DNA of 64,000 bases from assembly GCA_031288555.1 (NCBI GenBank), contig JAITRE010000032.1, forward strand, positions 39,257 to 103,256, read 5' to 3'. The notes below the pieces were generated by a model, which was not told where the DNA came from, did no database searches, and saw only the letters and a program-made list of their open reading frames with translations. Shown piece by piece: positions 18,123 to 27,708 of the stretch (position 1 is the stretch's first letter; each line of letters begins with the position of its first letter). This stretch comes from Oscillospiraceae bacterium (GTDB lineage Bacteria > Bacillota > Clostridia > Oscillospirales > Acutalibacteraceae). The translations under genes and the position numbers were made by a program.

Positions 18123-19706
18123 ATGGGCCTTATTAATAAATTTATGTCTTGCATATTTTTGTTTTTGTTGAGTTTTTTTATTTTAAGTGGATGCGTTATG
18201 AATGTTGGAACAAAAGATTCAAAAATTAGATCAAATTCATTGATTTACGCTCAAAGTGAAGAGTTGTGTTCTCTTGACCCTTCTAGAGTGGGAGATTTTG
18301 CTTCTGCCACTATAATTTATAATATATATGAGTCATTGTTAAAATTTAAAGAAGGAACTTTAGAAATAACTTCTAATCTTGCTGAACGTTGGGAAGAATC
18401 TGAAGATCATATTTCTTTTACTTTTTATTTAAGGAAAAATGTAAAATTTCACGATGGAACAGATTTTAATGCGGAGGCCGTTAAATTTAATGTTGATAGG
18501 CAATTAAATTCAGATGAGAAAATGCCGTATGCAGACTTTGTTTATGGTGTCGTTGAGTTAGTTAAAGTTATGGATGAGTACACGGTTACATTTGTTTTAA
18601 AAGAGCAATGTAATTATTTTTTAAAAAATATGGCTATGGATATAGGTGCTTTTTACGCAAGTCCAAAGGCTATAAAGGAAAGCGTTGATAACGATATAAC
18701 GAAAAATCCTGTAGGCACAGGTCCTTATAAATTCGATTACAGAAAAGCTGGTCAAATTACTAGACTTGTGGTTAATGATGGGTATTGGGGAAAAAAGGCA
18801 AAAATTAAAACCCTTATATTTAAACTTATAGTTGACCCTTCTGCTAGGGTTTTTGCACTTGAAAATGGTGAAGTTGACGCTATAGAAAAAATTGATATGG
18901 ATAGCATGAATCGAATAAAAGCAACAAACAACAATATTGCTGTTTCTACTTCGAATGTTTTAGGGACCCATTATATGGCATTTAATACTAGAAAGCAACC
19001 TTTTAATAATAGAGATCTCAGGCGTATTATTTGTCAAGCTTTTGATGTAGTGAGTCTTACTAAAAGTATATGCAAAGATTACGTAACTGCTGCTAATTGT
19101 TTGTTGCCACCAGAAATTCCAGGGCACGACCCAAATATTAAATATTCTTCTTACAACAAACAAGCGGTTGAAGAATATTTTAAAAATTTTAAAGTGGAAA
19201 AAATTAAAATATTAACTTTATCAACTATCGGAACATTCGGAAGCAATCAGCAATGGGCCGAAGCTTTGCAAGCTTATTTAAAAGAATACAATATAGAAAC
19301 GCAGATAGAAGCTTGTGATCTTAAGGCTTATTTAGATAAAATATCTGACAGTTCTCGAGATTACGATATTTGCTTCTATCGTTGGATTAGTGATAATGGA
19401 GATCCAGATAATTTTTTTCAAATTTTATCTAAAGATAATACAGAAATTAATTGCTCTGGGTATGATTGTGAAGAATTTGAAAATATTTTAAATAAAGGAA
19501 AAAATACTTCTCGCACCGTTGATAATATCGAAAATTTTAAACAAGTTTATAAAGAGGCTGAAAATATTATAAAGAGAGATCTTCCCATATTGCCTTTATA
19601 TTACAATAAAGAGTGGTTGGCAAATGTTAAAGCTTTAAAAGGATTAAAATATAATTTAACAGGAACTATTAATTTTTCTTTAGCGTATTGGGAATTTTCT
19701 GATTAG
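18123..19706 (+). CDS. Family 5 ABC substrate-binding lipoprotein (peptide type), copy 1
   Basis: Extracytoplasmic solute receptor of the DppA/OppA family. The signal peptide ends in a lipobox LSGC with lipidated C24. The mature part has the family features SNLAERWEESEDHISFTFYL, NVKFHDGTDFNAEAVKFNVD, NPVGTGPYKF and a C-terminal LPILPLYYN. Length (about 527) is normal. TTG at 18120 is an alternative start one codon upstream. It lies 340 bp before a second, divergent-in-sequence family member and shares with it the downstream permease genes. A likely role is peptide uptake, but family 5 also includes nickel and sugar receptors. Confidence 0.93.
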   Translation: MGLINKFMSCIFLFLLSFFILSGCVMNVGTKDSKIRSNSLIYAQSEELCSLDPSRVGDFASATIIYNIYESLLKFKEGTLEITSNLAERWEESEDHISFTFYLRKNVKFHDGTDFNAEAVKFNVDRQLNSDEKMPYADFVYGVVELVKVMDEYTVTFVLKEQCNYFLKNMAMDIGAFYASPKAIKESVDNDITKNPVGTGPYKFDYRKAGQITRLVVNDGYWGKKAKIKTLIFKLIVDPSARVFALENGEVDAIEKIDMDSMNRIKATNNNIAVSTSNVLGTHYMAFNTRKQPFNNRDLRRIICQAFDVVSLTKSICKDYVTAANCLLPPEIPGHDPNIKYSSYNKQAVEEYFKNFKVEKIKILTLSTIGTFGSNQQWAEALQAYLKEYNIETQIEACDLKAYLDKISDSSRDYDICFYRWISDNGDPDNFFQILSKDNTEINCSGYDCEEFENILNKGKNTSRTVDNIENFKQVYKEAENIIKRDLPILPLYYNKEWLANVKALKGLKYNLTGTINFSLAYWEFSD

Positions 19707-20045
19707 TTTTAAGGCAAATCAAATAAATTTTTAAAAATATCATGTAATTTTATAAATGATTTGTATATTTTTTTTATAAATAGTATAATAAAGGTAAGTT
19801 TCATGCTGCACATAAATAAGTTACGGAAGTTTAAGTGAGAGTTAGGCTTAATTTTAAATGATTATTTTAAAATTTGTTTTGACGTTCAGTTTAGTGGTTA
19901 AAAAAATTTTATTACTATGTTTTATCTATTTTTGTGTTTTAATTAGTAAAATTTTTGTTTAAGCTTTTTAGACTTTAAATATTTAGAAAGTGTGTTACTT
20001 AATTATTTGTTAAATTTTTTAAGATTTTTTAAAGGAGGAAATGTT
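19707..20045. other. Intergenic region between the two binding-protein genes
   Basis: AT-rich 339-bp spacer. It contains a plausible promoter (separate entry) and a leader of about 250 nt before the second binding protein. No ORF and no recognisable riboswitch. Confidence 0.5.
19761..19789 (+). promoter_or_regulatory. Predicted promoter of the second binding-protein gene
   Basis: TTGTAT (19761-19766), 17-nt spacer, perfect TATAAT (19784-19789). Suggests that the second receptor and the permeases can be transcribed separately from the first receptor. Confidence 0.55.
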
Positions 20046-21611
20046 GTGAAAATTTTTAAAAAGACGACGTCTTTTATGCTTTCCTTGTTTTTATTATTTA
20101 CTGTGTTTTTCTGCGGTTGTTTTAATAAAAGCAATGAAAACGGTGGTACGGAAAAAAAAGATTCTAAAAGCGAGACACTTACTATTGCGATGACAGCAGA
20201 GCCTCGCACACTTAATGTTCCAAAAATGGAGGATTCAACTTCTTCTTTTATAAACTATAATGTTTTTGAAACTTTAGTTGATTACGATAAAGATTTAAAA
20301 TTAAGGCCTCGTCTTGCGACTAGGTGGGCGGTGTCTGAGGATGGACTTGTGTATACTTTTGACTTAAGAGAAGGTGTCTCTTTTAGTGATGGTACATCTT
20401 TTAATGCAGAAGCTGTAAAAAAGAATGCAGAGAGAATGCTTGCTAATAAAGAAGAGTGTGCTTTTTGTGAAGTGATATTTGAAGGATTAAAAAAAATAAC
20501 CGTTGACGGTGAACATAAAATTTCATTTCATTTGGACAAAAAGTGTGCTTTTTTCGTAAAGAAAATGGCTATATGTGCTTTTTCCATTGTTAGTCCAAAA
20601 TCTTTTGAAGGTAAAGATATAAACGACACCAATCTGAAACAAAGTGGTACGGGGCCTTATACTCTTGCTCAGACGGGAACAGGATTCGTCAAGCTTATAT
20701 CGAGAGAAAATTATTGGGGAGGCAAACCTTTAATTAAAACATTAATTTTCAAATCTATGCCCGAGTCTACTTCTAGGGAAGTTGCTCTTAAAAATAATGA
20801 AGTAGATATTATTGAAGGCGTTGACGTTAATTCTATTGAAAAGTTAGAAAAAGAATTTACTGTTAAAAAAACCGTTTGTGTATCTTCTCATTATATAGCA
20901 CTTAATTGCGATAATATTGAAAATCCTGAAATAAGAAAGGCTATATTTCAAATGATTAATATTCCTGAAATGGTAAAAACTATTTCAAAAGGCACGACTC
21001 CTCATATAAAACAATTTCTACCAGAAATTATAATACCTTTTAGTAATGTTATAAAATACCCTGAGTTTAACTTAGAAAATGCAAAAGATGCAAGTGAAGC
21101 TATAAAAAAACTGAAAAAAGAACTGAAAATTTTGGCTGTATCTAGTTCTGGATCATTTGGTGGGGGTAGGGTTTTAGCAGAAAAAGTACAAGCTTATTTG
21201 GAAGCCGCGGGAATAAAAACTAAGATTGAATTAGTTGATTGGAAAACTTATCAGACAAAAACTAAAGGAGAAGGTCGCGATTTTGATATTTGTTTTGGAG
21301 GATGGATTTGTGATTTCATGGACCCTCATAACTTTTATTCAATATTTTCGGAGAAAAACATGGACCTTAATTATCCTGGTTTTAAAAATGCCAAGTTTGA
21401 GGAGCTTTTAGAAAAAGGCGTTACTACATTTGATGAAAATGAGAGAAAAGATATTTATTCTAACGCAGAAGACGTTTTAGCTACGGAATGTCCAATACTT
21501 CCACTTTACAGTGCACCGGCTTTTGCTGCGTTCTCAAAGAATGTTAAAGATTTTGTTACGACTCCAACAGGCTCATGCGATTTTTATAAGGTCAGCAAAA
21601 CTAAAGATTAA
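20046..21611 (+). CDS. Family 5 ABC substrate-binding lipoprotein (peptide type), copy 2
   Basis: Second DppA/OppA-like receptor. It starts at GTG directly after AAAGGAGGAAATGTT; in-frame codons further upstream lack a ribosome binding site. A 25-residue lipoprotein signal ends FFCGC (C25). The mature domain shows LRPRLATRWAVSEDG, GVSFSDGTSFNAEAVKKN, SGTGPYTL and CPILPLYSAPAF. 521 residues. It is clearly homologous to the preceding gene yet well diverged, so the pair is not a recent duplication and may bind different ligands while sharing one permease. Confidence 0.93.
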   Translation: MKIFKKTTSFMLSLFLLFTVFFCGCFNKSNENGGTEKKDSKSETLTIAMTAEPRTLNVPKMEDSTSSFINYNVFETLVDYDKDLKLRPRLATRWAVSEDGLVYTFDLREGVSFSDGTSFNAEAVKKNAERMLANKEECAFCEVIFEGLKKITVDGEHKISFHLDKKCAFFVKKMAICAFSIVSPKSFEGKDINDTNLKQSGTGPYTLAQTGTGFVKLISRENYWGGKPLIKTLIFKSMPESTSREVALKNNEVDIIEGVDVNSIEKLEKEFTVKKTVCVSSHYIALNCDNIENPEIRKAIFQMINIPEMVKTISKGTTPHIKQFLPEIIIPFSNVIKYPEFNLENAKDASEAIKKLKKELKILAVSSSGSFGGGRVLAEKVQAYLEAAGIKTKIELVDWKTYQTKTKGEGRDFDICFGGWICDFMDPHNFYSIFSEKNMDLNYPGFKNAKFEELLEKGVTTFDENERKDIYSNAEDVLATECPILPLYSAPAFAAFSKNVKDFVTTPTGSCDFYKVSKTKD

Positions 21612-21808
21612 TTTTTAAGATAATAAAGTTATTTTAAGTTTTTATAGCACTATTTTTGCGACCAAACTATTGTTAATTTTTAAAAGAGATTAATAAAAAA
21701 ATTGGTCGCATAACTTTTTTAGATATTAAATTAATTTTAAAAAGTAATTTGTAACGATTTAAGTTCGACAAAAAGCACGTTTGTTTTGGAAAGGTTGTTA
21801 TATTTTCG

Positions 21809-22834
21809 ATGTTTAAATATATTTTAAAAAGATCTTTACTTCTTATTCCTGTCTTACTTGGTGTTTCTTTCGCAGTTTTTTTAATAATGAGAGTTTTTTC
21901 AGCCGACCCTTCAGTAGGTGAAGGTGCTGCAGGCAAATATGCTAATGAAGAACAAAGACAAGCTTGGAGAGATTCTCACGGGCTAAACGATCCCATACCC
22001 AAACAATTTTTTTTATTTGTAAAGGGAGCTGTTACAGGAGATTTAGGAAAATCTTACAAAACAAAATTGCCTGTTTTAGAAGAAATATTGGCAAGGTTGC
22101 CAGCAACCATTGAATTAGCGATTGCATCTACATTAATTTCTTCTGTTCTTGGAATAATAATCGGCGTAATATCTTCAATAAAAAAGAATACAATTATAGA
22201 CAATTTGGCTATGATTTTTGTGTCTTTTGGAATTTCTATTCCGATGTTTTGGTTTGCGATAATGTTGATAATAATTTTTTCTGGACAACTGCATTTATTT
22301 CCTTCAGGAGATGTAATTGATCAGTCTTTAATTGTCGAAAGTATCACAGGGTTTTACTCTATAGATACTCTTTTGACAGGAAATTTTGAGGCATTTTTTG
22401 ATTTTCTAAGGCATTTAACTTTGCCTTCTATTGCTTTGGGTTTACATTCTATGGCGGTTGTAGCTAGAATGACAAGATCTAGTATGCTAGATACTTTGAA
22501 TCAAGATTATATAAGAACTGCAAGGGCTAAAGGTTTGTCTGAAAAGAAAGTTATAACAAATCACGCTCTTAGAAATGCTTTAATTCCTGTGATAACAATT
22601 ATAGGACTTCAATTAGGTGGATTGTTAGGCGGTGCTGTTTTAACAGAAACAGTTTTTTCTTGGCCTGGAATAGGTAAGTATACAGTTGAGTCCATTTTAA
22701 ACTCAGATTTTCCTGTTGTTCAAGCAGTAGTTTTGTTTGTTGCTGTTATTTTCGTTATAACAAACTTGGTGGTTGATGTACTTTACGTAGTTTTAGACCC
22801 TAGAATTAAATTTACAAAAAAAGGAGCTGTTTAA
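21809..22834 (+). CDS. Peptide-type ABC transporter permease (DppB/OppB family)
   Basis: Inner-membrane channel subunit, 341 residues with six predicted helices. It has the N-terminal family signature RSLLLIPVLLGVSFAVFLIM and the cytoplasmic coupling motif DYIRTARAKGLSEKKVI (EAA-loop), followed by HALRNALIPVITIIG. It is followed after 3 bp by its partner permease. The receptors are upstream; the ATPases that should energise it are not here. Confidence 0.95.
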   Translation: MFKYILKRSLLLIPVLLGVSFAVFLIMRVFSADPSVGEGAAGKYANEEQRQAWRDSHGLNDPIPKQFFLFVKGAVTGDLGKSYKTKLPVLEEILARLPATIELAIASTLISSVLGIIIGVISSIKKNTIIDNLAMIFVSFGISIPMFWFAIMLIIIFSGQLHLFPSGDVIDQSLIVESITGFYSIDTLLTGNFEAFFDFLRHLTLPSIALGLHSMAVVARMTRSSMLDTLNQDYIRTARAKGLSEKKVITNHALRNALIPVITIIGLQLGGLLGGAVLTETVFSWPGIGKYTVESILNSDFPVVQAVVLFVAVIFVITNLVVDVLYVVLDPRIKFTKKGAV

Positions 22835-22837
22835 CAT

Positions 22838-23752
22838 TTGAAAGATGAAATTAATAAATCTGAAAAAGTTGCTAATTTACAAGAGTTTGTTGAACAAGAT
22901 TTTAAAGCAGAAACAAAAATTAAAATTGTTATAGATTCTTTCAAACAAAATAAAGCGGCTTTAGTATCTTTTTTTATTGTTGTGTTTCTAATTTTTATTG
23001 CTATTTTTGGAAGGTATTTAATGCCATATGATCCAAATATTCAAGATAGAAATGTTATTCATCAAGATGCTAGTTTAAGTCATTTATTTGGTACAGATGA
23101 ACATGGAAGAGATATTTTTAGTAGAATTTTGTATGGGACGAGAACATCTATTTTTGTTGGTATAATAGCTGTTTGTGTGTCGTTGTTTGTGGGTACAGTA
23201 TTTGGATCTATTGCAGGTTATTACGGGGGAAAAATTGATTCTGTGATAATGCGTGTTATGGATGTAGTTTTATCTATACCTTCGATATTGCTTGCAATTG
23301 CACTGATGGCATCTTTAGGTAAAGGTATTGATAAAGCAGTTCTTGCCATAAGTATTGTTGCTATACCTGATTATGCTATGATTGTTAGGGGATGTTTGCT
23401 TTCAGAAAAAGAAAATGATTATGTTCAAGCGGCGAAAGTTGTTGGAGCAAGTGACTCTTTTATTATTTTTAAAACTATTTTGCCGAATATTGCTTCTTCT
23501 ATAGTCATTAGGGCAACGCTTGGTGTTTCCTCTGCAATACTTGAAGCTGCAGCTCTTGGGTTTTTAGGTTTAGGCGTTCAACCTCCAATTGCAGAATGGG
23601 GTGATATGCTTGGTAGATCAAGAATGTTCATGCTTTCATATCCTCACGAAGTGTTTTTTCCTGGCGCTGCTATTTCTTTAACAGTGTTAGCCTTTAATTT
23701 ATTAGGTGATGGCCTAAGAGATGCTTTTGATCCAAAATCCAGAAGATTGTAA
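22838..23752 (+). CDS. Peptide-type ABC transporter permease (DppC/OppC family)
   Basis: Second channel subunit, 304 residues, TTG start behind AAAAGGAG. It contains an N-terminal OppC_N-type segment, the periplasmic motif HLFGTDEHGRDIFSRILYGTR (21 residues, so shown only as HLFGTDEHGRD at about 87-97), and the EAA loop DYVQAAKVVGASD with ILPNIASSIVIRATLG. The operon ends in a strong hairpin (23839-23886). dppD/dppF-type ATPases do not follow, which is the usual order. Confidence 0.95.
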   Translation: MKDEINKSEKVANLQEFVEQDFKAETKIKIVIDSFKQNKAALVSFFIVVFLIFIAIFGRYLMPYDPNIQDRNVIHQDASLSHLFGTDEHGRDIFSRILYGTRTSIFVGIIAVCVSLFVGTVFGSIAGYYGGKIDSVIMRVMDVVLSIPSILLAIALMASLGKGIDKAVLAISIVAIPDYAMIVRGCLLSEKENDYVQAAKVVGASDSFIIFKTILPNIASSIVIRATLGVSSAILEAAALGFLGLGVQPPIAEWGDMLGRSRMFMLSYPHEVFFPGAAISLTVLAFNLLGDGLRDAFDPKSRRL

Positions 23753-23838
23753 TTGTAAAAAAGTGTTTTTGATTTTATATTGCAAAAAATATTGATTTTG
23801 TGAATAGAAAATACGTTTAAAAGTAAATTAAATTTAAG

Positions 23839-23890
23839 TAACTTGAACTGATTGATAGTGTCCACAATAAGTTCAAGTTATTATTGTTTT
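23839..23890 (+). terminator. Rho-independent terminator of the ABC transporter operon
   Basis: TAACTTGAACT (23839-23849) pairs perfectly with AGTTCAAGTTA (23870-23880), an 11-bp stem with a 20-nt loop, followed by TTATTGTTTTTT. Well placed after the second permease gene. Confidence 0.75.
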
Positions 23891-23924
23891 TTGCTTTAAA
23901 TTTATTTGTAAAGTTTTGCAAATC

Positions 23925-23952
23925 TTGTAATAAAACATATATGTGATATAAT
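23925..23952 (+). promoter_or_regulatory. Predicted promoter of rplS
   Basis: TTGTAA (23925-23930), 16-nt spacer, TATAAT (23947-23952) with an upstream TG (extended -10). The rplS start follows about 85 nt later. Confidence 0.6.
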
Positions 23953-24035
23953 TGATTTAAGATGTTGCTGTGCATAAGATTTATGTAAAGGGGCAGCTTT
24001 ATATTGTAATTTTTGATTTAAGAGGTTTTTATATT

Positions 24036-24380
24036 ATGAACATTTTGAATTTGATTAGTGACGACTGTAGAAAAGAAAATTTGTTTGACTTTAATATTGG
24101 CGATACAGTTTCTGTTGGTGTGAAGATAAAAGAGGGCGAGAAGGAAAGATTACAAACGTTTGAAGGTATAGTTATTTGTAAAAAAGGCTCTGGTATCTCA
24201 GAATCGTTTACTGTAAGACGTATTTCTTATGGAATTGCAATAGAGCGTGTATTTCCTGTTCATTCTCCTGCTGTTGCAAGCGTTTCTGTTGTAAGAAGAG
24301 GTAAAGTACGCAGAGCAAAGCTTTATTATTTGCGCAGCAAGGTTGGAAAATCCGCTAAAATTAAACAAAAAATTGTTTGA
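24036..24380 (+). CDS. rplS: 50S ribosomal protein L19
   Basis: Ribosomal protein at the 30S-50S interface. The 114-residue form starts at an ATG behind AAGAGGT; in-frame upstream codons lack support. Typical segments are [53 protein letters not shown] and [15 protein letters not shown]. The usual upstream genes rpsP, rimM and trmD are absent, but lepB and rbgA still follow, so the gene order is half conserved. Confidence 0.96.
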   Translation: MNILNLISDDCRKENLFDFNIGDTVSVGVKIKEGEKERLQTFEGIVICKKGSGISESFTVRRISYGIAIERVFPVHSPAVASVSVVRRGKVRRAKLYYLRSKVGKSAKIKQKIV

Positions 24381-24947
24381 TTCTAAAATTGTTTGTTTAA
24401 TATAGAGTTTTAAATTTTTCAGTTAAAAAATTTGAAATTGAGTTTGTTAAGGTGAAGTTTGTAATTTTATGTTGCCATAGAATTTCTTTATTAAATGTAA
24501 TTTTTTTTAACTATTAAGTTTATTAAAAATAAAATTGTTTTATAAAATATTTTAAAAGTATATTTTCAAAAAACTAAAGTTACTTAAGTTAATTTAAAAA
24601 TTTATTTTAATTGTTTGTTAATTTTACTTGGATAAAATTTTTTGTGTTTAAATATTAATTAAAATTCTTTAAACTGCGTAGATTTAAAAGAGTTTTTGTA
24701 TTACAGCAAGTGTTGAATATTTTTTAATAAGTGTAAGTTTGAATATAAACTTTTGGTTGTAGTAGTTTTTGTTTTGTAAGCCATAAAGAGAGATTTTAGT
24801 AAAAATTAGATTTATTAAAGTTTAAATTTAAAATAATAAAAAATTTTTATTTTTATAATTTAGCATTGTACAAAAATGAATTACTACATTTTAAAATAAA
24901 CTTAGTTGAATTGACTTTAACAGCACAAATAGGTGGAGGTTTTTGTA
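24381..24947. other. AT-rich intergenic region rplS-lepB
   Basis: 567 bp with no ORF or RNA gene recognised. At its left edge TTAAACAAA (24361-24369) and TTTGTTTAA (24392-24400) form an inverted repeat across the rplS stop, which could be a weak terminator. The rest is featureless AT-rich sequence. Confidence 0.4.
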
Positions 24948-25514
24948 TTGAGTAAACTTATCAAAACAAATAAAAAAGACGATAAAATTATTGTACTTTT
25001 ATTTGAATGGATAGAAGTAATTATTTTATCAACGGTTTCTGTTTTTTTCATAACAACGTTTTTATTTAAACATGTGACTGTTAGTGGCGATTCTATGCTA
25101 CCTACATTAAAAAATGAAGATCGCGTAATTTTAGCTAAGTATGTTGTCACTTCTCCACGAGTTGGAGATATTGTTGTTGTTACAAATTCTGGAATACCGG
25201 GGCATGATAATCTTATAAAAAGGATAATAGCTGTTGGTGGGCAAAAAGTTAAAGTAGACCCTAAAAAGGGTGAAGTTTATGTAGATGGCATTTTGGAAAA
25301 AGCTACTTATACAAAAGAACCTACAAAAACAATTGAAGATATGATTCCTGATCAAGAAATTACAGTTCCACTGGGCTGTTTTTTTGTTATGGGAGATAAT
25401 AGAAATCATTCTACGGATAGTAGATCTAAAATAATTGGATGTGTTGAAAGAAAAAAAGTTTTAGGTAAGGCGTTAGTAGTTATTTTTCCGTTCGATAGGT
25501 GGTCGCTTCTGTGA
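24948..25514 (+). CDS. lepB: Signal peptidase I
   Basis: Membrane serine protease that removes signal peptides from exported proteins, of which this window encodes many. It starts at TTG after GGTGGAGG. 188 residues: a single N-terminal anchor (about 14-40), catalytic serine S49 in SGDSM, catalytic lysine K91 in NLIKRIIAVGG, and the box GCFFVMGDNRNHSTDSR. An in-frame GTG five codons upstream overlaps the ribosome binding site and is rejected. It overlaps rbgA by four bases. Confidence 0.96.
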   Translation: MSKLIKTNKKDDKIIVLLFEWIEVIILSTVSVFFITTFLFKHVTVSGDSMLPTLKNEDRVILAKYVVTSPRVGDIVVVTNSGIPGHDNLIKRIIAVGGQKVKVDPKKGEVYVDGILEKATYTKEPTKTIEDMIPDQEITVPLGCFFVMGDNRNHSTDSRSKIIGCVERKKVLGKALVVIFPFDRWSLL

Positions 25515-26335
25515 GTAATCTTTCAACCATACAATGGTTTCCTGGCCATATGGCTAAAACTAAAAGGTTAATTTTAGAAAAAATTAAATTTGTTGATCTG
25601 ATTGTTGAAATTATTGATGCTAGGATTCCAATAAGTAGTAGAAATCCTATTTTTTTAAATATGGCTATACAGAAAAAAAGAATTTTGCTTTTAAATAAGT
25701 CTGATCTAGCTGATTTTAATAATACAAATAAATGGATTTCTTTTTTTAAATCTAAAGGTTTATTTGCTGTTGCTACAGATTGTAGAACCCTTAAAGGTAT
25801 CAAAAATTTTATTGTTTTAAGCAAAAAAATGTTTTGCGGACAAAATAATATAAAAATATTAGCATGTGGAATACCTAACGTTGGAAAGTCTTCATTTATA
25901 AATAGAATGATGGCTAAAAATAAAGCTAAAGTTGAAAATAGACCGTCAGTAACCAGAGCGTTGCAGTGGTATCGTTCTGATTTAGGGTTTGATATTTTAG
26001 ATACTCCAGGGGTTCTTTGGCCTAAGTTTGACGATTTAGAAATTGGTGAAAATCTTGCTATTATTGGTTCTATAAAATACAGTTTGCTGGACAATGAAGC
26101 TTTAGCTATAAGTTTGATAAAAAAATTAATAAATATTGATAAAAATCTGGTTGAAGCAAAATTTAAAATTAATATTTCAAATATAGATGACCCAAAAGAA
26201 ATTCTAATTTTAATAGGTAGAAAAAGAGGGGCTATAAAGTCTAAAGGAAAAATAGATGAAGAAAAAGTAGCAAATATTGTTTTAAATGAGTTTAGATCCT
26301 CGAAATTTGGAAGAGTAAGTTTAGAAAAAATTTAA
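25511..26335 (+). CDS. rbgA: Ribosome biogenesis GTPase RbgA (YlqF)
   Basis: Circularly permuted GTPase needed for late 50S assembly (uL16 incorporation). From the GTG overlapping the lepB stop (GTGA) it is 274 residues and begins with the conserved IQWFPGHMAK. The permutation is visible: G4 NKSD (62-65) precedes G1 GIPNVGKSS (120-128) and G3 DTPG. The C-terminal domain is shorter on conserved residues but present. It is translationally coupled to lepB; rnhB, which often follows, is missing. Confidence 0.95.
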   Translation: MSNLSTIQWFPGHMAKTKRLILEKIKFVDLIVEIIDARIPISSRNPIFLNMAIQKKRILLLNKSDLADFNNTNKWISFFKSKGLFAVATDCRTLKGIKNFIVLSKKMFCGQNNIKILACGIPNVGKSSFINRMMAKNKAKVENRPSVTRALQWYRSDLGFDILDTPGVLWPKFDDLEIGENLAIIGSIKYSLLDNEALAISLIKKLINIDKNLVEAKFKINISNIDDPKEILILIGRKRGAIKSKGKIDEEKVANIVLNEFRSSKFGRVSLEKI

Positions 26336-26641
26336 TTAAAAGCACATTTTTTATGTGCAAGAGTATTTAATAGTTTTTATTAGATGGAATTTTACAGCTT
26401 TTTCTGAAATTATTTATCCAAGCTTGTTTGTTTAAAGTGTATTTAACTCCAGTTGTGTTGTACGGACACGGCACAAGAAGTTATTGAAATTGAACTTTAG
26501 ATTACAATATATTAAATGCTGATACCGTTAGAATTTAAAAATAAATTACAAAATATTTAAGCTTTAATTTTTAGAATATTTTAATCACAAATGAAATTTA
26601 TTAAAAATTTAAATTTTAAAATTAATTATAAGATTTATTTT
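26336..26641. other. Convergent intergenic region rbgA-gerW
   Basis: 306-bp spacer between converging genes. GCACAT (26342-26347) and ATGTGC (26353-26358) form a perfect 6-bp hairpin with a T5 loop, eight bases after the rbgA stop. With no clear T-run after it, its role as terminator is uncertain. Nothing else seen. Confidence 0.4.
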
Positions 26642-27049
26642 TTAAGACTCTTTTTTATTTTTTAAGTTTATTTTCTGCGAAGACTTAGAAAAAATAGACT
26701 TAACTTTTTCCAAAAAATCTGGAGCCATATCTATTATTTTATCTAAAGAACTGTGAAATGGTTCTACTTGAATTAATTTTACATTATCATTTTTTACAAC
26801 TAAAACAGCGATTGGTGAAATACTTATGCCCGCACCACTTCCTCCTCCAAAAAGATTTTTTTCGTTGTTTTTTTTATTTAAAAAATCAGATCCTCCTGCT
26901 CCAAATCCGTAAGTCACTTTAGAAATAGGTATTATACTAACATTTTCAGCAACTAAGATAGGGTCGCCTACGATAGTGTTAACATCCACCATTTCTCTTA
27001 TTTTCTGCATACTAGATGACATTAAATTTTCTATTGGGTGTTCTGCCAT
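26642..27049 (-). CDS. gerW: GerW/YtfJ family protein
   Basis: Family known from Bacillus, where YtfJ/GerW is a spore protein needed for normal germination; homologues also occur in non-sporeformers. The 135-residue protein starts MAEHPIENLMSSSMQKIREM and has the family core TIVGDPILVAENVSIIPISK, GFGAGGSDF and GAGISISPIAVLVV. It sits 2 bp downstream of a DUF2953 gene, the same pair as ytfI-ytfJ in Bacillus. No other dedicated spore gene apart from this pair is obvious nearby. Confidence 0.92.
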   Translation of the reverse strand: MAEHPIENLMSSSMQKIREMVDVNTIVGDPILVAENVSIIPISKVTYGFGAGGSDFLNKKNNEKNLFGGGSGAGISISPIAVLVVKNDNVKLIQVEPFHSSLDKIIDMAPDFLEKVKSIFSKSSQKINLKNKKES

Positions 27050-27051
27050 AA

Positions 27052-27675
27052 TTATACCACCTTATCTTTATTAGACTTTTTAATAGTTCTAAAACAAAAA
27101 AATAAAAGTTTTGACAACTCAAATAAAACTACTCCTGAACGAATGTTGAATTTTATATCCATGTAAAACTTTAAATTATTTAAATTAAAATCAGGATATA
27201 TATTCACATTAATATTTTTAATATTCTTATCTTTTGTAAATCGATAAAGAACAGGATATATTATGCCGCATATATTCGCGTAAAGCAAAGCAGTTTCATT
27301 TGCTTCTTTGCAAGAAATGCTTAAGTTTAAGTCAAATTTTTTTACTTTAATAGACTTGTAAATATTCTTCAAACATTTTAAAAATTTTGATACAATTAAA
27401 AATATTTTTGACAATAAGTTTAAAAAACCAAACTTTTTAAGTTTTTTTAACAACATGTTTTTTTGTCTTACAATTTGTTTTCCTCTTTGGTCCTCCTCTA
27501 TAATTTCTTCAATTTTAGAAATATCATATTTGTAAATTGTAAAAAATAAAAACTTTACGGTTAAAAGAAATTTTTTTTTAAAACTTAGTTTTATGTATAA
27601 AGGAGAAAACAATAGTAAAGACGAAGAAAATAAAAGAATTAAAAAAATAATAATTAATAACGACATTAAATTCAC
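27052..27675 (-). CDS. DUF2953 family membrane protein (YtfI-like)
   Basis: 207 residues with an N-terminal hydrophobic anchor (MSLLIIIFLILLFSSSLLLF), then a basic region. The C-terminal part has a CKEANETALLYANICGIIYP and INVNIYPDFN pattern typical of DUF2953. The family is paired with gerW/ytfJ in many Firmicutes. Function is not established; membrane association with sporulation or envelope is the usual suggestion. AAAGGTG-type ribosome binding site upstream. Confidence 0.8.
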   Translation of the reverse strand: MNLMSLLIIIFLILLFSSSLLLFSPLYIKLSFKKKFLLTVKFLFFTIYKYDISKIEEIIEEDQRGKQIVRQKNMLLKKLKKFGFLNLLSKIFLIVSKFLKCLKNIYKSIKVKKFDLNLSISCKEANETALLYANICGIIYPVLYRFTKDKNIKNINVNIYPDFNLNNLKFYMDIKFNIRSGVVLFELSKLLFFCFRTIKKSNKDKVV

Positions 27676-27708
27676 CTTTATAAAACGATATTCATTTAAA
27701 CTAAAAAT

